From Coprinellus micaceus (Eukaryota > Basidiomycota > Agaricomycetes > Agaricales > Psathyrellaceae): a stretch of DNA of 64,000 nt. The notes under the pieces were generated by a model, which did no database searches, was not told where the DNA came from, and saw nothing but the letters and a program-made list of their open reading frames with translations. This document shows positions 47,047 to 57,664 of the stretch, piece after piece. Location: assembly GCA_951394405.1 (NCBI GenBank), contig OX596337.1, forward strand, positions 3,906,001 to 3,970,000, written 5' to 3'. The translations under genes were made by a program, and so were the position numbers. How positions within the stretch are numbered: the stretch's first letter is position 1; each line of letters starts with the position of its first letter.

Positions 47047-48530
47047 TTACGCTCCCTTTGGTCCCCAGTCCTGGATACGCAAAATGAACCCTGGACGCCC
47101 CAGGTACGCTTGCGGTAAACCGGGAGCACTTCCAACGCCGACAAAGACGCTCTCGGGAGAGCAGCGACTCCAGTACGTCGTGCTGTTGGGCTTGATTTTA
47201 TATTGGTCGGCGCCCCCGTTAAGTTGAGTCGTGCTGAATACCGATACGAATATGTTGAATTCCAGGTCGTTTTGTATGCCGATAGAACTTGGTTTTCCGG
47301 GGTTCGCCGTGTACTCTGCCTCGTCAACGGGGACGAAATTAATACCTGTTGCAAGTGATGTTGTATGTAAAAAGGGCCGTGAGGGACAAGGCATAAGGGA
47401 ACGTAAACCGTTCAATACGTACCACGCCATGTCACTTGTTCCTCCAAGTTTTGGATGTGTAGCTTCATTCCAGTGCGACACTCATAGACTTGTGCACTCT
47501 GCTCTCCAGTGTCGCTGATAGGGGTGCTGATATGGATGCGCTCCTCCGATGAGCCGGTGCGAGTCCAACATTGCTCTGCCCCGGGATGAATCGTCCACTG
47601 GTTGTTGTTCCCTGAACCCGAGACTGCTCCATATAGCTTGGAGTTGAGGTGATTGCGAACAATTATCTTGCCCGCTTCTGCGGGCGTATAATACACGGGC
47701 TCTCCGGGGCGGGCAAACCGCCCGATAGACCCTTCCTTCAAGGCTTCACGATTGCCGCTCGTGTCCTTCAAGAATATGAATTGGGTCTGCGTTTCTCTTC
47801 CATGCATGCGATAACCGGCACGGGCAGAGCATGTGCCAGGTGGTGTGGGTGATGTCAAGCTGAAATTAGTGCCAGGGGAACAAATGCTACGGGAGTAAGG
47901 TGTGCGTCATGCTAAGCTTGGTGAGGGAGGGGCTGGCTTACTAGTATCTCTCAGCACCAACTCGCTCGAGACGCCAGTGGTATGGAGTACTGGCAGCCAC
48001 AATTGTCCAACCAGAGCCAAGAGCGAGGTACGTGCCATCGTGGAAGGATGCAAGGGCCACGTTTCCGGTCGCATTGTCTTTTTGGAAAAGCCACTGTACA
48101 GTCGAATCAGAGGACAAGGTCATCTCAAGATGGGCGCTTAAGTGAGAGACCATACCTGCTGGACCCTTTCACCCGAGAATTTGCTAGAGACGACTACGTA
48201 GAGACCCAGTGAGAATCCAAATATTCAATCTTCGTAAGTTTTACGAGTCAACGCACTTGAACGTCCCCCACAAGGGTTTGGGCTATTTTCCAGAACCAAG
48301 CCTTCTTGGTTGGTGACGAATCTTGGACCATCTTTCGGGCACATCCGTGGTGTGGATGTCAGTCAAAACCCGGTACGCATGCAAAAATGTACACACGTAC
48401 GTAGTTGGTCCAGGTCGTCCCGCCGACGGTTTACAGGGTCGGTAGTGATTGGGCCTAGCCTGAGAGGCTCTCTGGGTACGGGTCTCCACTCGATCGCGCT
48501 TCTTTCAAGCAGTGAATCCGTACTGTCCAT
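47047..48530 (-). CDS. Lectin-like protein B, tandem paralogue of A
   Basis: Minus-strand exons 48530-48401, 48331-48263, 48193-48156, 48093-47942, 47859-47423, 47345-47047; 374 aa. All five introns have the same phase order as in A (1, 1, 0, 2, 1), and exons 2, 3 and 5 have the same lengths (69, 38, 437 nt). Key blocks are GPRFVTNQEGLVLE, RVQQWLFQKD, YHWRLERVGAERY, then the duplicated domain as NHLNSKLYGAVSGSGNNNQW...RTGMKLHIQ and NDLEFNIFVSVFS...RPGFILRIQDWG. B and A differ at many surface positions of the trefoil part, so sugar preference may differ. A tandem duplication explains the pair. Confidence 0.77.
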
Positions 48531-48927
48531 TCTGTCGAGAGTATGAACTGTGATTGACGAGCTGGGTTCCTCTGCTCTCTGTAGAAGTCGGGGAGCAGAT
48601 GGAAGCACAAACCAACCTCAGTGTGGCGCCCTCTGCCTCGAGCATCGACATGTGCCCTCTGCCTAACAACATTTTTCTCACGAAGAATGGCTCACCCTCC
48701 AGGTAGACTCCACTGCCACTGGCGCACATCTCGGGCGCACACACCGGCCGTCTCCTAAAAAGACCTTGGTACCGCCATTGGCAGGACCCCAATAGACGCA
48801 GTGCACACCGTTACGCAATGTAAGAACTGCCTGGGGTATTTATTACTGTAAAGCATGTAAACATAAAAATGCAGATAGCGGTGTGGAAGGAACCCGAGAA
48901 CGATAAACGAAACTATGCAACGAGAAC
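48531..48927. promoter_or_regulatory. Upstream region of lectin-like gene B
   Basis: 397 bp between the VPS41 stop and the start of B. It contains AGTGTGGCGCCCTC (48620-48633) and TTTTTCTCACGAAGA (about 48670-48684), matching the region before A. Confidence 0.5.
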
Positions 48928-51900
48928 CTATCGTGTTCTCCCCATAAACCCTAGCGGCCTCAGCGGGTTACCGCTGCCAGGCTCATCGTCCGGCGCTGCA
49001 TTGACACGTGCATCCTTCGCATGACAAACTGGACACCCTTGCCTCAGCCGTGGGCGTATGAGCGACTCACTGAAGATAAGGTTAGCTAAGAAGATGATCC
49101 ACGATCCCAGAGCAAACTAAGAACTCACAAAGCGACAGAGGCACTGATTCCCCGGGCAGAATCTCCACCGTACCCTATTCCTCGGAGGATAGGATCGGTA
49201 GGTAGTGGGAGATGATTTCCTCCTGCAGCGCAAGATGCGTGGACTACGTGTCGGCAGAGGAAGAGTAGCGTGAGGGATGAGCCAGTGGCTGGGTGCTGAA
49301 GCGAGTCCAAGCAGACAGGACACTTTGAACCGGCTAATAGACGCTTAGGTCAGTGCGTCCATAGATGGAAGGGGAATCTAGCTCACCGCTCAACCAGAAC
49401 CCCCCACTCTGCTTCTTATGTAGCCCATCCACCAACTCTCCACAATCTCCCTCAAGGACCGTCTTACACCCCTCCAACAACTCAATCTGCAACTGGAAAT
49501 CCTGCAAAATCTTAATCAACGCCTCCTTCAACCCAGGTATCTCCAGCCCATTCTTAATCCTCCTAATCAACCTCACAGGCGAAATCTCCACACCCACGTT
49601 CTCCAGAAGCCCTCGGATGAAGGTGGGTCGGGTTTCCGAGTACCGAAGAAGATCTTCCCAGAGGTCGTCGTCGTTCTGCTGCTTTGCAAAGTCGATGGCG
49701 CGGTGGACGTCGCCGAGGCGTTCGATGATGAGAGTGAGGGCCTGTTTGTTGTTGCCCATTCGGCCGAGGAGGAAGACCATCTCAGGCACGAGGTCCCGAT
49801 CCTTGCAGACCTTGTAGGCTTGTTCGAGGTTGTAGTAGTTACTCGCTCGAAGGAAGTCGATTAGCCGGTTTGTGGCGAACTCGGCGTACATCTTGACCTG
49901 GAATGCGGTGGATGAATTCAGAGCTCGCGTTGAACGGGCAGCGAACTGTTACTAACCTGTAGATCCGCGAAACCAGACACCAAATGCGGGTCCTTTTCCA
50001 CCAGTGCGTCGAGGTACAAGAAAAGATAGTCAGGTCGCTTCTGTAGTTGCTGTACCACTCTGTTGATCTTCAATAAATGTGAGTGTGGTTGCTATTCCTG
50101 ATATAAACTGAACGCACCGAGATGGAGTGGATGTTATCAACCAAGAGTTCAATGGCCTCACTTTTCCGCTTCGAGTCCTCCTTCTGCTCCTTCTGCTCCT
50201 TCCGTTTCTCCATGAGCTCATGATCAAACTCGACAAGGAGGAGAACCTGGTCCTGAACGTCGGTAAAGAGATTGTTGTCCCTGATCAACTCGAATACGTT
50301 GGGACGGCGTAATCGTAAGTAGTACGGCAAAGCCTTTCCAGGTTGGCGGTTGGCGGTATACCTGGAGCATTCGTCGTAAAACAAGACATAAAGGGAGAGA
50401 AACAACGACATACAGTTCAGCCAGACATTCCATCAGCAACACCACCTCCTCCCGCCTCGTCAACACCTTCTTCCCTTCATGCTTCTCCACCGGAGAGCCC
50501 GCTTCCAACTTATCCAACTTGGCCTTGACAGCGACTACAACGGCGGCAACGTCATAAATCTCCCTGGGCCACGTCTTGATAGTCTGAAGCAGCATGTCCA
50601 GGTCTCGGCTGAGGAAGTGGCCCAACACCATCTCGTAGACGACGTGATCCAGCCTTGGCGCGTCCGTCGGTACATAGGGGATGGCAGCGTGTAGATGACC
50701 CCGCCCAGCAAACTCCCATATCCACTCCTCCCACCGGTGTGCGATCGCCTTTGTCTTTCCCCGCCCGCAGACCTTTGGGAGCAACGAAGCCGCCTTGCTG
50801 TAGTCGTGTTCGCTGAGCAAGTGGTGGATGTACTTTTGACCGATGGCTTGGACACTGAGGTCGTCGTCGTCGTTTAGCGGCACCTTCTCGTCCACCTCCC
50901 CATTTGATTTCTTGTGATCGCAGATGAGGTCTTCAGTACGCTCCAACTCCTCCACCTCCTTCAACGCCTCCTCCCATTTCCCTCTCTCAACTAACCACTT
51001 CACCCTATCTCTTCGATCCCGTTTCCTGACAACGACCAGGTCCCTGGGACTCATCACCACGTAACACCGCTCCTTCTCCTTATCGTCCCCACCCACTTCT
51101 CCGGGGACTAGAGCCAACGAGTACTCGTTACAGCCCCACTTCTCGAAGTCCCGAACGCCAAGGACATCGTTCGCCAGCTCCTCTCCAGTCGTTCGGCTGA
51201 CGATACGGAGCTCAGGCCGTTCAGCGGCTTTCCGTTTCTGCACTTCTGGTGGTTCTTCGCCCTCGCTTGACGTCGTGAGCAAGGAGAGAGGAGGGATGTA
51301 GGTCAAGAGAAGGAATGTTGTTAGGGGCGGGGCGTTGGGTATATGTACCGACTTTCTTCTGTGAACGTGAGGCTGCTGTGGTACGGGTAGCTTCTGCTTG
51401 GATGATGACGCTCCGGAGTCGGCTGTGGCTGCCGTCCCGTCTGTTCGTGTTGAAGGTGCTTTGGAGTGCGTTGACTTGGCGTCCATGGGTTCCTCTTCTT
51501 CCACCACTGTCAACTCAGGGGGCATGGGATGCGGTACGATACCCGCAACTACGCACGCGTCCATCTGGAAGACAGCCGTCACCTCCACTGTATATGGCGG
51601 CAGGGCCGCCGCCGCACTTCCATTTGCACCACCGGCAGTCGACGCAGCAGACCTAGCGCGTATCCTCGCGACTTTGAGGTAGTCTGACCAAGCCACCAAA
51701 AGCGTACTTTCATCTTGCCAATGCAATGTCGGCTTGAAGAGCTCGGCTCTCGGGCTGTTGGGCGGCCGGTCGATGTATGTAAGGATCGTCCGGCTGTCGG
51801 GATGGTATATCTTGACACCCAAGTCGTTCGCCCACGCGATGAAACCCCCGCTCCCAGTCGTCTTCCCGCCCACCCATCTGACCTGCCAGATCGGACCTTC

Positions 51901-52677
51901 CCCGCTGCTGATGACAGTCTCTCGATGCCCTAACCACCCTTTGTCGTAGAGGATGAGGTTTCCCGCCAGACCTCCGGCAACGAACGCACGCGTGGAGCGT
52001 TTAGATGCGAAGTGGGGTTCGAGAGCAATAGTTCGCATGGGCCTCTTGAGGTTGAAGGTGTAGAATTCGTTGGTTGTTAAGGACCTAACGTAGATTTGGC
52101 CTATGTAGCTTGGGAATGAACACGAGTCGTGCAGGCTAGAATGGGGTGGTGCGCACCGTCGATAGAAGCTGTTGCTATGAACTCGCCGGTTTCGTCGAAT
52201 TCGATGTCGACGATGGAGGCGAGGTGGGGTTTGTAGGACTTGATACGCTTTCCCGACAGGTCGAGCACATGCACAATGCCTGCATGTGTACCTAAAGCCT
52301 ATGCCTTGTCAATGAGAGGGAACCTATGAGATGCACTGGGGGCTGACCAGTAGCCTGTTGCCGCTAACAGTGACTGCCGATGCAGAGTCCTTCTTCAACA
52401 CTTCAGGCACTGACCCCTCGATTCTGGAGTACTTGAGGACAGGCTCGTCGTCGTCCGAGTCATCTTCATCGTCCTCGGAGTCGTCCTCAGAGTCTTCGTC
52501 TAGCTCTTGTCCATCGTCGCGCTGCTCATCACCTTCCTCCTCAACCGAGCCACCTTCGTCATCCTCCCCGTCGCTGCCATTGCCGTCGCCCAATATCCTA
52601 GTCGGACTCTCTGAGAACCTCCCCAGCTCCGCGTCGGTTGGGCCTTCATCTGGCAGTGGTGCTGCCGCGGAAATCAT
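48928..52677 (-). CDS. VPS41: HOPS subunit Vps41 with acidic N terminus and C-terminal RING
   Basis: Minus-strand exons 52677-52348, 52298-52157, 52100-50414, 50361-50118, 50067-49957, 49897-49387, 49333-49129, 49069-48928; 1,123 aa. Vps41 is the HOPS tethering subunit that binds Ypt7 and AP-3 vesicles for fusion at the vacuole. Seen: an acidic stretch of about 80 residues (DEDSEDDSEDDEDDSDDDE), a WD40-like propeller (LGTHAGIVHVLDLSGKRIK, SIVDIEFDETGEFIATASID), a clathrin-heavy-chain-like repeat region (LMECLAELYTANRQPGKALP, YAEFATNRLIDFLRASNYY) and a RING-type zinc motif from CPVC at 1013-1016 to CPVC at 1089-1092. Longer than yeast Vps41 mainly because of disordered inserts. Divergent from CHS5. 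Confidence 0.93.
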
Positions 52678-52956
52678 CGGCTGAATCCCTTATAGCGCGA
52701 GCCTTAGAGCATATGGAACGAGGAGGTGGTTGAGAGAAACACGAATCGAATTGCAGACCTCGCGGTGGTCGTCCACATTCAACAAGGACCTCGCACTGGC
52801 GTCATGCTGCGACCGCGACAGTGATGGCATGTGGGAATCTCTATCCTAATCCGCATTCGATCGCGTCGTCGTCACTGCACAGCGACGTCGACACCTTCTT
52901 GTCCTCCACCACGATTCTCCCCCATCTCCACCCCACGGAGGGACGAAAACTGAACA
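52678..52956. promoter_or_regulatory. Shared promoter of VPS41 and CHS5
   Basis: 279 bp between divergent start codons; no TATA box is evident. Confidence 0.5.
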
Positions 52957-54566
52957 ATGGCCACCTCAATAGCGTCCCCAGAGAGCTTTACGTTCACCGT
53001 CGGCAAGCTCGGTACGTGCGCAGCGTTCCATGCATCCAGAAATATGTCGAACTAAATGGGTCTGGTTTCGATAGACGCGGGAATGGCGATCCTCCTAGGA
53101 GAGCGCGCTCATCTCATCGAATTCCCCTCGATTCTACTACCACCAGGCGCGACAACAGGCTCGATAGTCAACATTGCAGTGCACCAAAACCACCAAGCAG
53201 AACGCAAACGGGATAACGAGTTCTGGGAACTCCAGAACGAGATTCTCGACACCTATGGAAGAGAGTCCCCCAAGAACCCTGACCTTCAGGTAGCTACCTC
53301 CAACCGTGTTAACTAACAGTGCTGACGCTCGAAACCAGGTCCGAAACGTTACCCAAACCTCCGTCACCCTCGAATGGCCTCCCATTGAACTAGCCGAGGC
53401 CAAACTGCGTTCCTTGGACATCTACAGGAATAACCAGCGCCTCGCAGCCATCCCCGCTGCTCTCACCAACACCTCCACAAAAGTCTCCGGCCTCGAGCTC
53501 AGCACCGAATACAGCTTCCAGCTGATCCTCCGGACCACAGCCGGGACCTACCCCTCCAGCCTCGTCCGCGTCCGCACGCACTCCATCACCGACACCTCTG
53601 GCATTTGCGTGTGCTTCGGGAACGTGCAAGACGAGGTGATGTTGGAGAACTCGAAGATGGCGTTGAGGGAGATGGGCGCGAAGTGGAGTGATAAGATTCA
53701 GATCGACACGACGCACTTTGTCTGCACTACCCCGGCTGCGACACCAACAGGCGCCCAAGCCTCTGGGGGTGCGGCGGGTGCTCCAGGCGTAGAGTATCAA
53801 CGCGCGTTGCAGCTCAGCATTCCTGTTGTGCAACCGCACTGGATCCTTGCTTGTCATTCCGAACGGAGGTTCGTCGTTCTACACCAAATTTAATAACACT
53901 CCTTTATACTGACGACGTCGCAGGATGGTTCCAATCGCGTCCTACTACCTCGGCGCCACCCCGCATAACGGTCCTGCATCCGCGTCGGTCTACGGCAACA
54001 GGCCTCAATCCATGTCTTACGGCCAACTTCCCCATTCCGCTCCTGTTGGTGGTCCCTCAGGGGGTGCAGGCGTCCGCGCCTCCATGCCTCCTCCCGCCCG
54101 CTCTCCCCCCGCGACAGGCTTCATCAACAACCATCCAGCCAGCGCAACCCACGCTTCACGGTCTAGGTTCGAGAGCACCATCACTGAGGAAGCTCCCGAT
54201 CCCGACGCAGAGGAGGTTGGGCTGCACTCCGCTGGTCAGGAAGAGGATGGGGACCAAACGCCTACATCTAAAGATGCAAAGAGGAAGAGTAAAGTTGGGA
54301 CGATGAATACGGCGTTCAAGTTCCCCCCGGATGGACCTTCCCAATCTCCTCCCAATACCGGCGCTGAGGATGACGCAACGAAGGCTCCTGCGAAGTCTGA
54401 GAATGGCAAGGAGAGGGAGACTCCAACTCCTCCTAAGAGGCTGAAGGAGTCGACCAGCGGTATCGAGGTTCCGCCTCCGCCTCCTGTGGAGAAGGAACGG
54501 GCTGATAGGGTATCGTTAAGCGAGGACGAAGACGGGGGCGATGATACTGTGGACATTCCGTTGTAG
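52957..54566 (+). CDS. CHS5: Exomer scaffold protein Chs5
   Basis: Exons: 52957-53011, 53075-53289, 53339-53868, 53924-54566; 480 aa. Chs5 forms the exomer coat core at the trans-Golgi and carries cargo such as chitin synthase III to the cell surface. Seen: the N-terminal pairing region (FTVGKLDAGMAILLGERAHL, IEFPSILLPPG), a fibronectin type III domain at about 91-178 (VTQTSVTLEWPPIELAEAKL ... YSFQLILRTTAG) and a BRCT domain at about 184-276 (GICVCFGNV ... IQIDTTHFVCTTPA ... PVVQPHWILACHSERRMVP). The last 200 residues are disordered and acidic, with PPPPVEKERADR near the end. N-terminal order and spacing match fungal Chs5. Confidence 0.93.
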
Positions 54567-55517
54567 TCGAGTTCTAGCAAGGTGATTTTCGATACCCCCA
54601 CAAAATATTGTGGTCCGTCTACTTTGGTATACCATCTTCATAATGACATCGAGTTACTGCTCCTTAGTGCAGCCAGCCTGTCCGAACCTTGATGGAGAGC
54701 TGGGGATGCATACAGCCCAAATTCTCGGCGTCTACTTGCCCGCCTTGAGTGAAATTTCATATTCACAGTCTAAAGTCTTCCCATCCTTGAATATCGAATT
54801 ATCTCCTCCCCAGATGGCTCCGAGGGAGGGGTCGACACGTCGTTCTCTCGCGACCTGACCTCCTTCGCGTCGCCTGGACATCTGGGCCACAACAAAACCA
54901 AACAGCCTGCCCTCCATAAATTCCTGGCCGCATCTCTTTCACCTGTATCCTTTCTTTCCCTCCTTCATCCACCACCATTCAATGGTATCGCGCATACATC
55001 CCATCGTTTTGAACCCCTACCCCGCAACTTCAATATGGTACTATCCTTCAAGTTGGCTGTTGTTAAGCCCGCCTGGAAGTCTGATAATCTCAACCGATAC
55101 CTGGTCAACCCATCTCTCAACCCCACTGTATACCATGCTCCCCCAACCCCAGTAAGTCGAAATAAACTCCCCCTGTACTCACCAGGCGAGGATTGTATGC
55201 GCGACCGAGGACAGGGGTTTTTTGGTTCCGCATTGAGACCGACATCAGCAACCAAACACAGCCCAAACACTCATTAGCCGAAGTGTCATTGCGCTCGCCG
55301 TCACTGGACAACATGTTCAATCACTACGGAGGCCACCCGAGCAGCACTTAGGAGCGTGTTTGGCTGCGGGTACCAGCTCAAACCACACCAACGACGACCA
55401 ACGTCCACCACAACCGACGAACGCCCAACATCACCGCGAAGAAGACGGCCACGACCACGACAGACGACCACCAAACTCCGCAGGCGCTGAATCGATCTAC
55501 CGACACCTTGGCCCACC
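54567..55517. other. Intergenic, 951 bp
   Basis: 3' flank of CHS5 and promoter of the REEP-like gene. Short frames on both strands are unsupported. No gene is seen. Confidence 0.5.
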
Positions 55518-57664
55518 ATGGCCATATTCGTGCCTGCTCTCAGGCTCACTATGCTCTTTCTGAATGTATACGACTCGTACAAGACTTTGAAGCCTCCGCC
55601 GCCCTCTGTTAGGGATCCAACGCGTCCGAGTCTGAGGGCAATGACCCAGAGGAAACGCGACATGAAAGGATGTTTGGCGGTGTTCGTCGTCTGGGTCCGC
55701 CTCCTGACATTTTCACTCCGAGTTGCTGAACTGAATACTTCCATAGTGCTGCTTTACGTCGTACGAACGATTTGTGGAAAGCCTTGTCAGCATATTCATC
55801 CCTTTCTACGACGAGTTCAAGTCGATGTTCATGCTGTTCCTCATTTTTACACGAGCCAGGGTACGTAATAATCCTGATGCCCGTTTCTACGCTGGTGAAC
55901 TTACCCTGGCCATCTCAGGGGGCTGAGCCCATATTCCTGCACATCGTGCGACCCATAATTAAGCCGTACACAACTACGATGGACGGCACCCTTGAGCTCC
56001 TCCGCATGACAGGAGACTTCCTGTTTGCCCTCTCTGCGTACCCTGTTCACATGGGCAGGGCTTGGTGGCGTAGACGATTCGGCCCAAACCTTGAAGCCTA
56101 CGACTACGACTCGGAGGCCACGACCACCACAGAGAACACGACCCACAGCCGCGAGGCAGCACAACACGAAGTGTGGGTGCCACCCGCATCTGCTTATAAC
56201 GAAGACGAAGATGTGATGGAAGATGTCGACGCACCCCCAGAGATTGTCGAACTAACGCAGGAGGAAAAGGCAGCTGATGAGTGGAGGCAATACCCCGCAT
56301 TTCCATCTGCATACCCCGCTTCACCTCTGCTCACAACGTCGTTCTTCCCTCCCGCCACGGCATCGTTTGGGAGTGCGATGCAAATGGGAGGCTCTTCGTA
56401 CCCTCCATCGGCAAGCGCAAGCCAGCAGGGTTTTCACAGGTCGCTCCCTTCGTCGCGTAACACCGTGAACCCCAGTTACGCAGACGGCTCGAGCGACTAT
56501 ACAAGACAACCCTCAGGGTTCGAACAGGCTCCCGGACAATCTTCAGCATACGGCGCATCCCAACAAATCTACTCTGACGATGACGAGCATCATGGGGACT
56601 TGATGGACGAAGACTACGACCCACACCACCACAGCCTCTTCTCAGGCTCTGAAGTGGGATCAGATGACGAAGAGGATATCTACAATATGACGCTCCGTAC
56701 ACCACTTCCGCCTCATGGCGCCGCACGATCGAGAGCCTTGATGGAGCGGCTCACGATCCCGCTGCCATTCGCATTGGCCAGCGCGAATAGCATGAGCAGC
56801 CAGAGCACGACGATCCCGAGTGCACGGACGTCTGCTTCGACGTTCAGGACGGCGTCGTCCCGCGGAAGTGACCCTCATTCCTTGGAACCCTCGCCAACAG
56901 ACGAGTCGGGGGGTTTGCTATCTGCTTCCTCTGCCACCCTTGTACCTGACGCTGACGCGGGTCTGGGCTTGGTGATGGGCGACGACCTTTCTAAAACACT
57001 TGTCGAGCCTAAACCGCGGCGTGCCCAGGCTGCCAAGAAGAGGAAGGCGGTGAACGGAGCTGGGCTGCAGGACTTGACAGAGAGCAGCGATGCGGGCGAT
57101 AACGACGACGATGACGAAGTTGAGATGGATGGCGATGATGGCGACGAAGCAGAGGATGAGGAGGAGGAGGATGTGTACATTCCTAGCGAGCAGCAGGAGA
57201 TGAAGCGGAGGAAGGTTCTAGTCGGGAAGGGGGGCGCGGCAGGCGCAGGGGCCACGTCATCATTGAAGGCAGCTAATAATAACACGCAGCCTCGAACCGC
57301 CGTTCGCAAGCCCCTTGCAGCCAGGCAATCGCAGGGCCAGCTCGGATCGACAGGGACATCGAGTGCGTCTCAGCAGGCTGCCAAGGGCCCAGCAAAGACG
57401 ATCTCGGCTGCAGGGAAGGCAAAGACGAGTGTGACGGCAGCGCCGAAAGCAGGGCAGACGAGGACGGGTGTCCTTGCAACGCGAGGTGCTCGTGGTGGCG
57501 CGAAGCCTATGACGAATACAGGAAGAGGAGCAGGAGCTGCTTCTTCGGCGGTGAAAGGCAAAGCGGATACTAGTGCTGCTGCGAAGAAGCCCGGTTCAAC
57601 CGCGTCTGCACCCCAGATCAGCACGACGTCTTCCTCAGGTTCCAGTACCTCGAATGGACCTTGA
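55518..57664 (+). CDS. TB2/DP1/HVA22 (REEP/Yop1-like) protein with a long disordered tail
   Basis: Exons: 55518-55694, 55747-55860, 55919-57664; 678 aa. The first 110 residues carry the TB2/DP1/HVA22 pattern: VYDSYKTLK, a helix (GCLAVFVVW), YERFVESLVSIFIPFYDEFK, then MFMLFLIFTRARGAEPIFLH and IVRPIIKPY. REEP/Yop1 proteins insert as hairpins and bend or stabilise ER tubules. The remaining 560 residues are unlike Yop1: Ser/Pro/Thr/acidic, with an Asp/Glu-rich block (DGDDGDEAEDEEEEDVYIP) and basic patches KKRKAV and KRRKV that look like nuclear signals. A final Ala/Gly/Thr-rich tail follows. Splice sites fit and the frame is continuous, so this is one gene rather than two. Confidence 0.82.
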
